Position numbers and translations under genes: made by a program
Shown here: one piece after another, positions 1 through 7,328 of the stretch
Position numbering within the stretch: the first letter of the stretch is position 1
Layout: every line of letters begins with the position of its first letter
The notes under the pieces: generated by a model
Told to the model about the DNA's origin: nothing
Seen by the model: the letters and a program-made list of their open reading frames with translations, nothing else
Databases searched by the model: none
NCBI GenBank assembly: GCA_017415025.1
Contig: JAFQJH010000014.1
Coordinates: 1-64,000, forward strand
From: Clostridia bacterium
GTDB lineage: Bacteria; Bacillota; Clostridia; Oscillospirales; Acutalibacteraceae
Reading direction: 5' to 3'
Length of the DNA stretch: 64,000 nt

Positions 1-157
1 ATCTCAGTGTGTGTAGGGATGGGCCTCCCGGACCATCCGTGGATTCTGCTGTTTTCAGGACGGTCGAGGACGCCCGTCCCTACGCGCTCAACTGTAATTC
101 TTGCCTTGCCCTCCTTGCCTAAAGGAGGGTGGCGCGGCGTAGCCGTGACGGGAGGAT
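1..157. repeat. Long intergenic repeat, copy 1 (left end cut by window)
   Basis: This stretch is nearly identical to 16345-16502: one substitution (near position 29) and one single-base deletion (near 140). It contains an imperfect long hairpin bounded by GTAGGGATGGGC (about 12-23) and GCCCGTCCCTAC (about 72-83). A second short stem, CCTCCTT/AAGGAGG, lies near 111-129. No protein is supported. The small open frame across it is also disrupted by the one-base difference between copies. It may be a MITE-like or REP-like element. Confidence 0.85.
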
Positions 158-184
158 ATTTCTTAACAATTCAAATGTTGATTC

Positions 185-703
185 TTAAAAGCTCTCAAAA
201 GCCACAATCTCACTCGCATCCCTGTTTTCGCCGTGCAGATGCATCGGCTCTGCATCGTCGGCAGGGTATCCCATAACAAGCAGGGCAACGGGCTCAATCT
301 CGTCGGGGATATTAAATTCCTCACGCATTTTGAACGGATCAAAGTGCATAACCCACGTTGTGCCGACTCCCATTTCAGCGGACTTTAACATCAAATGCGT
401 TGTAACAATACTTGCATCAATCGGACCGCTGACGGCTCCGTCATACTTGCGTGTCCAGCACTCGTTTTTGTTGTAGCAGACAAGCATAGCCGTCGGCGCG
501 TCAAAATGGCATTTGGTGCAAAGCTTCAGCTTTTCGGCAGACTCATCCGTGTTGATAACAAGTATTCTCTGCGGCTGATAGTTGCAGCCTGTCGGAGCAA
601 GATGACCTGCCCTTAATATTTCATCAATCACATTTTGCGGAAGATGTATATTTTTGAATTTTCTTACCGAATATCGTTTTTCTGCAAGTGTTAAAAAGTC
701 CAT
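185..703 (-). CDS. Nitroreductase family protein (FMN-dependent)
   Basis: The 172-aa product starts with a typical nitroreductase N-terminus: a cluster near residues 9-16 with S-V-R-K-F, which in the family contacts the FMN phosphate, and R-A-G-H-L-A-P-T-G around 31-39. The middle carries the helix that packs against flavin in the dimer, and the family's G-Y-P segment lies near 146. Members reduce nitro compounds, quinones or flavins with NAD(P)H in the cytoplasm; the substrate here cannot be told. At 172 aa it belongs to the short forms. The start has a good AAGGAG-like site just upstream, and a sigma-A promoter lies at 734-762. It is a single gene, divergent from the sigma factor gene. The stop lies about 30 bases from the repeat at the left edge. 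Confidence 0.9.
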   Translation of the reverse strand: MDFLTLAEKRYSVRKFKNIHLPQNVIDEILRAGHLAPTGCNYQPQRILVINTDESAEKLKLCTKCHFDAPTAMLVCYNKNECWTRKYDGAVSGPIDASIVTTHLMLKSAEMGVGTTWVMHFDPFKMREEFNIPDEIEPVALLVMGYPADDAEPMHLHGENRDASEIVAFESF

Positions 704-733
704 AGTTTTTCTCCTTTACGGTATTATATGAAA

Positions 734-762
734 ATAATACTATAAAGTCGTCTGTTAAACAA
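734..762 (-). promoter_or_regulatory. Sigma-A promoter of the nitroreductase gene
   Basis: On the minus strand, TTGTTT (757-762) and TATTAT (734-739) are separated by 17 bp, about 30 bp upstream of the start codon. Confidence 0.55.
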
Positions 763-793
763 GATAATTAATTTACAAAATATTATCAGAAAT

Positions 794-842
794 GTAACTT
801 TTTACTTCGCTGTATTGTTATCATAGTGAAAGGACCTTTCAC
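794..842 (+). promoter_or_regulatory. Likely ECF-type autoregulated promoter and palindrome
   Basis: TGTAACTTTTTAC (about 793-805), followed after a short spacer by TTGTTATCA (about 814-822), resembles the AAC-type -35 and the -10 of ECF sigma promoters rather than sigma-A. A perfect 17-base palindrome, GTGAAAGGACCTTTCAC, occupies 826-842 just before the ribosome site. Self-activation by the downstream sigma factor is an inference from the usual ECF arrangement. Confidence 0.45.
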
Positions 843-856
843 AAGGCGGTGAAAAA

Positions 857-1339
857 ATGACAAACGAAGACTTTACGCAAGCGGTGAAAAGAAACAATCA
901 GAGAATATATCTGATTGCATTTTCGTTCACCAAATCAAGAACAGATGCAGAGGATATTTTGCAAAACGTATTTCTGAAATTGTGGAAATACCCGAAATCC
1001 TTTGAAAGTGAAATACATATTGACAAATGGCTAACTGCTGTTTGTGTGAACGAAAGTAAAAACTACATCAAATCACCGTTCAAAAAGCGAAGCTTTCCGT
1101 TTCTTGAAGAAGAAACTCAAAGCGAATTTGAAAGTCAGAAGAATCTTGATTTGTTTAATGCCGTAATGTCACTGCCGAAAAAAGAACGCGCGGTTATCCA
1201 TTTGTTTTATTACGAGGATATGACAGTAAAGGAAATTGCAGAAATGCTTAAAATCAAGGAGTCCGCTGTAAAAACAAGATTACACCGTGCAAGAAAAACA
1301 TTAAAGCTGATTTTAGGAGATGAGTGGATAAATGAATAA
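857..1339 (+). CDS. ECF-type sigma-70 family RNA polymerase sigma factor
   Basis: The 160-aa protein has the two domains of an extracytoplasmic-function sigma factor and no region 3. Region 2 lies at about 9-70, with the D-A-E-D-I-L-Q-N-V-F-L-K-L-W core at 31-44. Region 4 lies at about 103-152, with V-I-H-L-F-Y-Y-E-D-M-T then a helix-turn-helix I-A-E-M-L-K-I-K-E-S-A-V-K-T-R-L-H-R-A-R. It directs RNA polymerase to a small regulon. The next gene overlaps its end by 8 bases and encodes a single-pass membrane protein, the standard pairing of ECF factor and membrane anti-sigma. The upstream promoter does not look like sigma-A and may be self-recognised. The inducing signal is unknown. Confidence 0.92.
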   Translation: MTNEDFTQAVKRNNQRIYLIAFSFTKSRTDAEDILQNVFLKLWKYPKSFESEIHIDKWLTAVCVNESKNYIKSPFKKRSFPFLEEETQSEFESQKNLDLFNAVMSLPKKERAVIHLFYYEDMTVKEIAEMLKIKESAVKTRLHRARKTLKLILGDEWINE

Positions 1340-1853
1340 AAAAGAATATAAGGCTGTTTTTTCACAAGTCCATCCGTCTGAACAAGCAGTGGAAAGGATA
1401 ATTGATATGACACAAAGCAGAAAGAAAAGAATATGTAAACCCGTTCTGATAGCCGCTGCCGTGGCGCTCACCTTACTTGTGTTTGGCGGAATTGTTGCAG
1501 GTGCAAAGGCTGATAACAGTATTGTCAATTCGGTAATCAATTGGATTGACAGTGAAAAGCAAGCAACGGCAAAGGTGGTTAAGGATGAATCCTACACCAA
1601 TCCGAAGGGCGAAAACGTGCGCGAGGTTGAGGTCGAGCTTAGTGACGGAACAAAAACGGGCTTTAAAACCGTGAGAAGCGGTGAAGGCTTTGACGGCTCA
1701 AGTATGGTCTATGCAATCTGTGTGACCGAAAACGGTTATCACGCGATCGGAATTGATGAAGACGGAAATGTTGTTGCAGGGGAATACCCCGGTGATGCTG
1801 ATATAACGGATGAAAAGCTGAACGAAGATTTAAAAAGAATAATGCAGGAATAA
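1332..1853 (+). CDS. Membrane-anchored protein, candidate anti-sigma factor
   Basis: The 173-aa product has a short charged cytoplasmic head (1-34), one membrane segment (about 36-57, rich in A, V, L), and an exported domain of about 115 residues. The start overlaps the sigma-factor gene by 8 bases, so the two are translationally coupled. That position, the size and the topology fit an anti-sigma factor that holds the ECF protein at the membrane. No zinc-binding H-x3-C-x2-C motif is visible, so it is not a ZAS-type anti-sigma. The extracellular half contains no domain I can name. The role is inferred from context only. A strong terminator follows directly. Confidence 0.7.
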   Translation: MNKKEYKAVFSQVHPSEQAVERIIDMTQSRKKRICKPVLIAAAVALTLLVFGGIVAGAKADNSIVNSVINWIDSEKQATAKVVKDESYTNPKGENVREVEVELSDGTKTGFKTVRSGEGFDGSSMVYAICVTENGYHAIGIDEDGNVVAGEYPGDADITDEKLNEDLKRIMQE

Positions 1854-1860
1854 CCACATA

Positions 1861-1894
1861 CCGCGGATTTAATCAATTTAAATCCGCGGTTTAT
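1861..1894 (+). terminator. Rho-independent terminator of the sigma/anti-sigma operon
   Basis: A 12-bp perfect stem (CCGCGGATTTAA, 1861-1872, pairing with 1878-1889) with a 5-base loop is followed by a T-rich tract. Confidence 0.85.
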
Positions 1895-1898
1895 TATA

Positions 1899-1927
1899 TT
1901 GACTTTACCCCTCCCGAATGGTATATT
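1899..1927 (+). promoter_or_regulatory. Sigma-A promoter of the fucosidase operon
   Basis: TTGACT (1899-1904), a 17-bp spacer, then TATATT (1922-1927), about 38 bp upstream of the chosen start at 1965. Confidence 0.7.
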
Positions 1928-1964
1928 TTACTTACAAGTTTCACACAAGACAGGAGTGCTTAAA

Positions 1965-3248
1965 ATGTACGAAAATAATTGGGAATCACTCAATTCCCGT
2001 CCCGTCCCCGAATGGTTTGCCGATGCAAAATTCGGTATATTCATCCATTGGGGCTTATATTCAGTTCCCGCTTATACAAAAAAGGGCGACTATGCCGAAT
2101 GGTATATGCGTCAGATTGAGGATGAAAATTTTGAAACACATCATTTTCATAAGCGTGTATACGGAGAAAATGCAAAATATGAGGATTTTGTCAGCGGCTT
2201 CAAGGCTGAGCTTTTTGATGCGAAAAAATGGGCTGATCTCTTTCAGAAGAGCGGCGCAAAATATATGAATATCGTCTCCAAGCATCACGACGGCTACTGT
2301 CTGTATAAGTCTGATTATGCGTGGAATTGGAACACTGTTGACGTAGGACCTCACCGCGATTTCCTTCAGGAGTTAAAGGATGCACTTGCCGATACAGATG
2401 TCCGCTTCGGTGTCTATCATTCGGTTTACGAGTGGTTCCATCCGCTTTATCTCAAAAATCCCGAGCAGTACGCAACCGAGCACCTCATCCCGATGCTTAA
2501 GGAGCTTATCGAAAAATATCAGCCGAATACGCTCTTTACCGACGGCGAATGGGAGCATCCGTCAGATGTATGGCATTCGACGGAATTCCTGCAGTGGCTT
2601 TATAATGAGTCAAGTGTAAAGGACTTCATTGTTCCAAATGACCGCTGGGGTAAGGAAACCCGCGGCAGAATGGGCGGCAACTTTACAAGTGAGTACGGCT
2701 ACATCGAGGCAGGCAGAAAGATTGAGGACGTTGAGCTCGACCGTCCGTTTGAGGAGTGCCGCGGTATAGGTCGTTCCTTCGGCTTCAACCGTAACGAGGA
2801 TTTGGCGGATTATTTAAGCGCAAAAGAGCTTCTTGAAATGCTCTGTGACCTTGTTTCAAAGGGAGGTAACTTCCTTCTTAATATCGGCCCTGCGGCTGAC
2901 GGCACAATCCCCGTAATTATGGAGGAAAGACTTCTCCAGATGGGCGACTGGCTTCGTGTCAACGGCGATGCAATCTACGGCACACGTCTTTATTCAAAGA
3001 AGTCTCAGGACGGCGTTTATTACACAAAGAAGGATGAAGATGTTTACGCAATCATCAACCGTTTCCCATTCGGCTCACAGGTGCTTGAGCTTGTTGACTA
3101 TGACCCGTCAATGAAGGCGGAGCTTTTCGGCAGTGATGTAGAGCTCGAAATCCGTGACAATAACGGCAAGGCTGAAATCGTATTCCCCGTAATCAACCCC
3201 GATACGGTTGACAGCAATTATCTTTATACAATAAAACTTTCAAAGTAA
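1965..3248 (+). CDS. Alpha-L-fucosidase, GH29 family (cytoplasmic)
   Basis: The start at 1965 is chosen because ACAGGAG sits 7 bases upstream; the open frame runs back to 1899 but that part overlaps the promoter. The 427-aa product shows the GH29 opening W-F-x-D-A-K-F-G-I-F-I-H-W-G at 17-30, the H-H-D-G motif at 107-110, and F-T-D-G-E-W at 191-196, where D193 matches the family's catalytic nucleophile. N-F-L-L-N-I-G-P-x-x-D-G further on is also a GH29 signature. The family releases alpha-L-fucose from oligosaccharides such as mucin or milk glycans. No signal peptide is visible, so it would act inside the cell on imported fucosides. The next gene starts 9 bases downstream. Confidence 0.9.
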   Translation: MYENNWESLNSRPVPEWFADAKFGIFIHWGLYSVPAYTKKGDYAEWYMRQIEDENFETHHFHKRVYGENAKYEDFVSGFKAELFDAKKWADLFQKSGAKYMNIVSKHHDGYCLYKSDYAWNWNTVDVGPHRDFLQELKDALADTDVRFGVYHSVYEWFHPLYLKNPEQYATEHLIPMLKELIEKYQPNTLFTDGEWEHPSDVWHSTEFLQWLYNESSVKDFIVPNDRWGKETRGRMGGNFTSEYGYIEAGRKIEDVELDRPFEECRGIGRSFGFNRNEDLADYLSAKELLEMLCDLVSKGGNFLLNIGPAADGTIPVIMEERLLQMGDWLRVNGDAIYGTRLYSKKSQDGVYYTKKDEDVYAIINRFPFGSQVLELVDYDPSMKAELFGSDVELEIRDNNGKAEIVFPVINPDTVDSNYLYTIKLSK

Positions 3249-3257
3249 GGTGATTTT

Positions 3258-3818
3258 ATGCGTAAAAACTTCGGCGCAAAGCCGATGACATATCCGCAGC
3301 CCGTATTCATCGTGGCTGCTTATGACGAAAACGGAGTGCCCAATGCGATGAATGCCGCGTGGGGCGGTATTGCAGAATCCGACCGCATCACAATGTGCCT
3401 TTCATCGGGTCACAAGACGGTTAAAAACATCCTGAAAACGGGCGCATTTACCGTCAGCATGGCGGATGCCGACCACGTTGTTGAGTGCGACTATGTCGGT
3501 GTCGTCTCGGGTAACAAAGTCCCCGATAAGCTCGAAAAGGCAGGCTTTCATACCTTCAGAAGCGAGCTTGTCGATGCACCCCTCATTGAGGAGCTGCCTA
3601 TGGCACTCGAATGTAAGCTCATCAGCTACGGCAAAGAAACGGACTGCCTTATCGGCGAAATCGTAAATGTCTGCGCGGACGAAAAAATCCTTGACGAAGA
3701 AGGTAATATCGACTATAAAAAGCTCAACCCCATAACCTTTGACCCGATGTATCATACCTATATCACACTCGGCGAAAGGATAGGCAAGGCTTTCTCGGAC
3801 GGCAAAAAGATTGGATGA
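3258..3818 (+). CDS. Flavin reductase / flavoredoxin family protein
   Basis: The 186-aa protein fits the FMN-binding split-barrel fold. The P-Q-P-V-F-I-V-A-A-Y-D-E-N-G-V-P-N-A-M-N-A-A-W-G segment (13-36) is typical of Clostridial flavoredoxin-like proteins, and the S-S-G-H-K-T-V-K-N-I stretch (near 49-58) contributes to FMN binding in the family. It probably binds FMN and passes electrons or hydride from NAD(P)H, with unknown partner. It sits 9 bases after the fucosidase and 6 bases before a hydrolase gene, so it belongs to that operon. No metabolic link between the three is obvious. Confidence 0.85.
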   Translation: MRKNFGAKPMTYPQPVFIVAAYDENGVPNAMNAAWGGIAESDRITMCLSSGHKTVKNILKTGAFTVSMADADHVVECDYVGVVSGNKVPDKLEKAGFHTFRSELVDAPLIEELPMALECKLISYGKETDCLIGEIVNVCADEKILDEEGNIDYKKLNPITFDPMYHTYITLGERIGKAFSDGKKIG

Positions 3819-3824
3819 TGCTTT

Positions 3825-4760
3825 ATGAAATTTATCAAAAAAATATATAACAGCTTCATTTTCGCCCGTTGCGACGATAAGGGTACGGCATATTATTTTT
3901 CAGCAAAGGACTTTGACTCTCTGACAGCCGAGCCGTACACCTTCAAAGGAAACAAGGGGCAGAAGCTCTGCGGTAATTTTTATTACTATAAAAATTTTAA
4001 TCCCGACAGAATAATTGTCTTTGACCACGGAATGGGCGGCGGACATCTTTCCTATATGCGAGAAATAGAGGAGCTTGCGCGCCACGGCTACAAGGTCTTT
4101 GCCTACGACCATACGGGCTGTATGCAGTCGGAGGGGGAGAACACCGTCGGCTTTACTCAGTCGCTTGCCGACCTCGACTGTGCGCTGAAAACACTCAAGG
4201 CTGACGAAAAGTACAAAGGCAAAGCCTTCGCTGTTGTCGGACATAGCTGGGGCGGATATTCAACGCTGAATATCTCTGCGTTTCATCCCGATTTAACCCA
4301 CGTTATCGTGCTTTCGGGCCCTGCTTCGGTCGAAAAAATCACCGAGCAGTTCGGACCTCTTAAAAACAGTATAAGACAGATAGAAAAGCAGGCAAATCCC
4401 GAATATGCCGATTGCGACGGCGTGAAGTCCCTGAAAAATTCAAAGGCAAAGGCTCTGCTTGTCTATTCCGACAACGACAAAATGGTGAATAAAGAACAGC
4501 ATTTTGATTATCTCAAATCAGGTCTTGCTGACAGGGAAAATACTTTCTTCCATCTTGAAAACGGCAAAGACCACAACCCGAATTACACCGCCGATGCGGT
4601 AAAATACCTCGGCGAATATCTTGCCGCGCTCAACAAAAAGAAAAAAGAGCTCAGAACACCCGAACAGAAAAAAGCCTTTGTTGACAGCTTCGACTGGTGG
4701 CGTATGACCGCACAGGATGAAAAGGTCTGGAACAGGATTTTTGAAGTATTGGATTTTTAA
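3825..4760 (+). CDS. Alpha/beta hydrolase fold protein
   Basis: The 311-aa product carries a lipase-type core: F-D-H-G-M-G-G-G-H near 66-74 (oxyanion loop), Y-D-H-T-G-C-M-Q-S-E-G near 94-104, and the nucleophile elbow V-G-H-S-W-G-G (S141). A late D in Y-S-D-N-D-K-M-V and H in N-G-K-D-H-N-P complete a plausible Ser-Asp-His triad. No signal peptide is seen, so it acts in the cytoplasm. It could be an esterase or peptidase; substrate unknown. It is the last gene of the fucosidase operon and a terminator follows. Confidence 0.85.
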   Translation: MKFIKKIYNSFIFARCDDKGTAYYFSAKDFDSLTAEPYTFKGNKGQKLCGNFYYYKNFNPDRIIVFDHGMGGGHLSYMREIEELARHGYKVFAYDHTGCMQSEGENTVGFTQSLADLDCALKTLKADEKYKGKAFAVVGHSWGGYSTLNISAFHPDLTHVIVLSGPASVEKITEQFGPLKNSIRQIEKQANPEYADCDGVKSLKNSKAKALLVYSDNDKMVNKEQHFDYLKSGLADRENTFFHLENGKDHNPNYTADAVKYLGEYLAALNKKKKELRTPEQKKAFVDSFDWWRMTAQDEKVWNRIFEVLDF

Positions 4761-4763
4761 AAA

Positions 4764-4795
4764 TAAAAGCCTCGGAATTTTCCGAGGTTTTTACT
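4764..4795 (+). terminator. Rho-independent terminator after the hydrolase gene
   Basis: CCTCGGA (4770-4776) pairs with TCCGAGG (4781-4787), preceded by A-rich and followed by T-rich sequence. Confidence 0.75.
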
Positions 4796-4814
4796 TTTAT
4801 TTGAGAAAATCCTG

Positions 4815-4823
4815 TGTTATAAT
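4815..4823 (+). promoter_or_regulatory. Extended -10 promoter of the MATE gene
   Basis: TGTTATAAT is a TGn-TATAAT extended -10. No good -35 lies 17 bp upstream, as allowed for extended -10 promoters. Because it overlaps an ATG at 4822, it supports translation starting downstream at 4849. Confidence 0.55.
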
Positions 4824-4848
4824 GCTCTTCAGAAAAGAGATGTTACAA

Positions 4849-6210
4849 ATGCAAAAATCGCAAATTCAGGATTTTACTCACGGAAAAATCACAAAACAGC
4901 TCCTCGTTTTCGTCTGGCCGCTGTTCCTTTCAAACCTGTTACAGGTTGTCTACAATATGGTCGATATGATTGTCGTCGGCAACGTCCTCGGCAAGGTCGG
5001 CATTTCTGCCGTTTCCGTCGGCGGTGATGTCAGCCACCTGCTGACCTTCATTGCAATGGGCTTTTCTAATGCCGGTCAGGTGCTTATCGCGCGTTATATC
5101 GGCGCGGGGGAACGCTCAAAAATCGGACGCTTTGTCGGCACAATGGTCGGTTTTCTTATTGCCTGCTCAATGTGTCTCGGAGCTGTCGGACTCGTTTTTC
5201 AGGATACAATCCTCCGTCTTATGAATACTCCTGCCGAAGCCTACGAGGGGGCAGTCAGATATTCTGCGGTCTGTATGATTGGTCTTGTTTTTATCTACGG
5301 CTATAATGTTGCGAGTGCAATTCTTCGCGGAATGGGCGACTCGAAGCACCCGTTTGTGTTTATCAGCATTTCCGCCGTACTCAATCTTATTCTTGACGTA
5401 GCTTTTGTTGTCGGTCTCGGAATGGGAGAGGGCGGTGCCGCACTTGCAACGGTAATCAGTCAGGCTGTAAGCTGTATTTCCTGCGCGATTTTCCTTGCGG
5501 GGCATAAAGGTCAGTTTGAGCTTAACATAAAGCTCAAGGATTTTGTAAAATGGGATAAGACTATGCTTTCCGACCTTGTAAAGCTTGGCACACCCATGGC
5601 AATCAAAACTGCATCAATTCAGGTTTCAAAGCTTTTTGTAAACTCGTGGGTCAATTCCTACGGCGTAGGAGTTTCTGCCTTTGCGGGAATTGCAAATAAG
5701 ATTTCAAACATCAGCAACCTTGTCTCTGCGGCGATGAACACGGGCGGCTCAACAATGGTCGGTCAGAATCTTGCGGCAGGGAAGTTTGAACGGGTCAAGA
5801 GCATCCTCAAAAACCTTGCGGTAATAACACTTTCGGTTGCTACGGTGTTCTCCGTGCTGATAGTAGTATTCCCTGAGCAGATTTTCGGTATATTTACCAC
5901 CGAGCCCGATGTGCTCGCGATTGCAAGGGGCTTTATTCCGATTGCGATTCTGCTTTTCTTCGGCAGTGCGTTGCGTGCTGTAATGAATGCACTTCTCAAC
6001 GGAAGCGGTAATTATAAAATCAACTTCGTAACAGCAATCCTCGACGGTATAATAATGCGTATCGGACTTGCCGTGCTCTTCGGACTTGCGCTTGAAATGA
6101 AGCACTACGGCTTCTGGCTCGGCGATGCCCTCGCAGGCTTCACCCCGTTCTTTATCGGCGTTGTCTATTACGCAACGGGCAAGTGGAAAAAGGATCAGAA
6201 AAAGCAATAA
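4849..6210 (+). CDS. MATE family multidrug/sodium efflux transporter
   Basis: The 453-aa length matches the family (about 450). Twelve hydrophobic segments are visible, in two related halves. The first has P-L-F-L-S-N-L-L-Q-V-V-Y-N-M-V-D-M-I-V-V-G, the usual MATE helix 1-2 sequence. G-T-P-M-A-I-K and A-F-A-G-I-A-N-K-I mark the second half. The family exports cationic drugs, dyes or metabolites in exchange for Na+ or H+. The start at 4849 is preferred over ATGs at 4822 and 4840 because AAAAGAGA lies about 9 bases before it and the promoter's -10 overlaps the earlier ATG. It is a single gene between two terminators. Confidence 0.92.
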   Translation: MQKSQIQDFTHGKITKQLLVFVWPLFLSNLLQVVYNMVDMIVVGNVLGKVGISAVSVGGDVSHLLTFIAMGFSNAGQVLIARYIGAGERSKIGRFVGTMVGFLIACSMCLGAVGLVFQDTILRLMNTPAEAYEGAVRYSAVCMIGLVFIYGYNVASAILRGMGDSKHPFVFISISAVLNLILDVAFVVGLGMGEGGAALATVISQAVSCISCAIFLAGHKGQFELNIKLKDFVKWDKTMLSDLVKLGTPMAIKTASIQVSKLFVNSWVNSYGVGVSAFAGIANKISNISNLVSAAMNTGGSTMVGQNLAAGKFERVKSILKNLAVITLSVATVFSVLIVVFPEQIFGIFTTEPDVLAIARGFIPIAILLFFGSALRAVMNALLNGSGNYKINFVTAILDGIIMRIGLAVLFGLALEMKHYGFWLGDALAGFTPFFIGVVYYATGKWKKDQKKQ

Positions 6211-6214
6211 AAAA

Positions 6215-6247
6215 TCACGCTTACATCCTCGGATGTAAGCGTGTATT
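6215..6247. terminator. Bidirectional terminator between convergent genes
   Basis: ACGCTTACATCC (6217-6228) pairs perfectly with GGATGTAAGCGT (6231-6242), with A-run before and T-run after. It serves the MATE gene (+) and the IIC-like gene (-). Confidence 0.9.
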
Positions 6248-6248
6248 T

Positions 6249-7310
6249 TTATACCTCTAACTTCAAATCATTTTCCTTAATCCAGCCGATTTTGCGGAGA
6301 ATCTCGCAGAAAACAACCGAAAGAATTGCGGGAAGAATGAAGCTTATCAAAATAAGTCCGAGCCAATCAAAAGCGGTGATTGCCTCCTTTGCGCCCGAAG
6401 CGATATCGTTTGCCCAACCGGTGTAAACACCGATCTGACCCACAAGCCCGCAGGTGCCCATACCCGAGGAAACAGCCGCCCCATTCATTTCCAGCTTAAA
6501 AATGCAGGTTGCAATCGGACCCGTGATCATCGAAGCGAGTGTCGGCGGAATCCATATTCTGGGATTCTTGACTATGTTACCCATCTGCAGCATACTCGTT
6601 CCGAGTCCCTGTGAAACAAGTCCGCCCCATTTGTTTTCGCGGAAGCTCATAACGGCAAAACCGACCATCTGCGCACAACAGCCTGCGAGTGCCGCACCGC
6701 CTGCAAGTCCCGTAAGACCGAGCGCCGCACAGATTGCCGCACTGCTTATCGGGAGAGTAAGAGCGATACCGACAATGGCGGAAATTATAATTCCCATAAA
6801 GAACGGCTGAAGCTCCGTTGCCCACATAATCGCGTTGCCTACTGCACTTGCCGCCTTGCCGATGTACGGAGCACAAAGCATTGAAAGAACGCAACCCGAA
6901 ACGATAGTAACAATGGGAGTGACGAGTATGTCGAGCTTTGTTTCCTTGCTCACCATTTTGCCGAGCTCGGCGGCAACAATTGTGATAAGAAGAACTGCAA
7001 GCGGACCGCCCGCACCGCCGAGTGTGTCGGAAGCGTAGCCTACCGTAGCAAGTGAAAAGAGAACAAGCGGGGGAGCTTTTAGTGCATAACCGATAGCGAT
7101 TGCCATCGCACTGCCCTTGACAGCGGATGCAAAATCTCCGATTTCAACAAGAAAATCAATCGAAAACTGCTTGCCGATAGTTGAAAGAATCGTTCCGATA
7201 AGAAGCGAAGCGAAAAGACCCTGCGCCATCGCACCAAGGGCATCAATTCCGTACCTTTTGGCGGAAAATTCAATGTCCTTGCGTTTTAAAAATTCCTTAA
7301 ACTTATTCAA
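6249..7310 (-). CDS. PTS EIIC-like membrane protein (PTS_EIIC_2 / PfoR-type)
   Basis: The 353-aa protein has about ten hydrophobic segments and the small-residue-rich sequence of the second EIIC-like family, which includes the Clostridium perfringens PfoR protein. Motifs such as G-Y-A-S-D-T-L-G-G-A-G-G-P and T-L-P-I-S-S-A-A-I near the middle are typical. Ordinary PTS permeases need EIIA and EIIB partners; none is encoded in this window. The gene is 18 bases downstream of a metallophosphoesterase on the same strand, so they share a transcript. The role could be solute transport or sensing; the substrate is unknown. Confidence 0.8.
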   Translation of the reverse strand: MNKFKEFLKRKDIEFSAKRYGIDALGAMAQGLFASLLIGTILSTIGKQFSIDFLVEIGDFASAVKGSAMAIAIGYALKAPPLVLFSLATVGYASDTLGGAGGPLAVLLITIVAAELGKMVSKETKLDILVTPIVTIVSGCVLSMLCAPYIGKAASAVGNAIMWATELQPFFMGIIISAIVGIALTLPISSAAICAALGLTGLAGGAALAGCCAQMVGFAVMSFRENKWGGLVSQGLGTSMLQMGNIVKNPRIWIPPTLASMITGPIATCIFKLEMNGAAVSSGMGTCGLVGQIGVYTGWANDIASGAKEAITAFDWLGLILISFILPAILSVVFCEILRKIGWIKENDLKLEV

Positions 7311-7328
7311 ATCAGATCACCGTCACCC

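Noticed and set aside
7..276. Open frame of 89 codons on the plus strand at the left edge
   Set aside because: It lies in the intergenic repeat and then runs antisense to the nitroreductase gene. The second repeat copy has an indel that breaks the frame.
4801..4823. TTGAGA as -35 for the MATE promoter
   Set aside because: Only 11 bp separate it from the TATAAT; the extended -10 alone is a better explanation.
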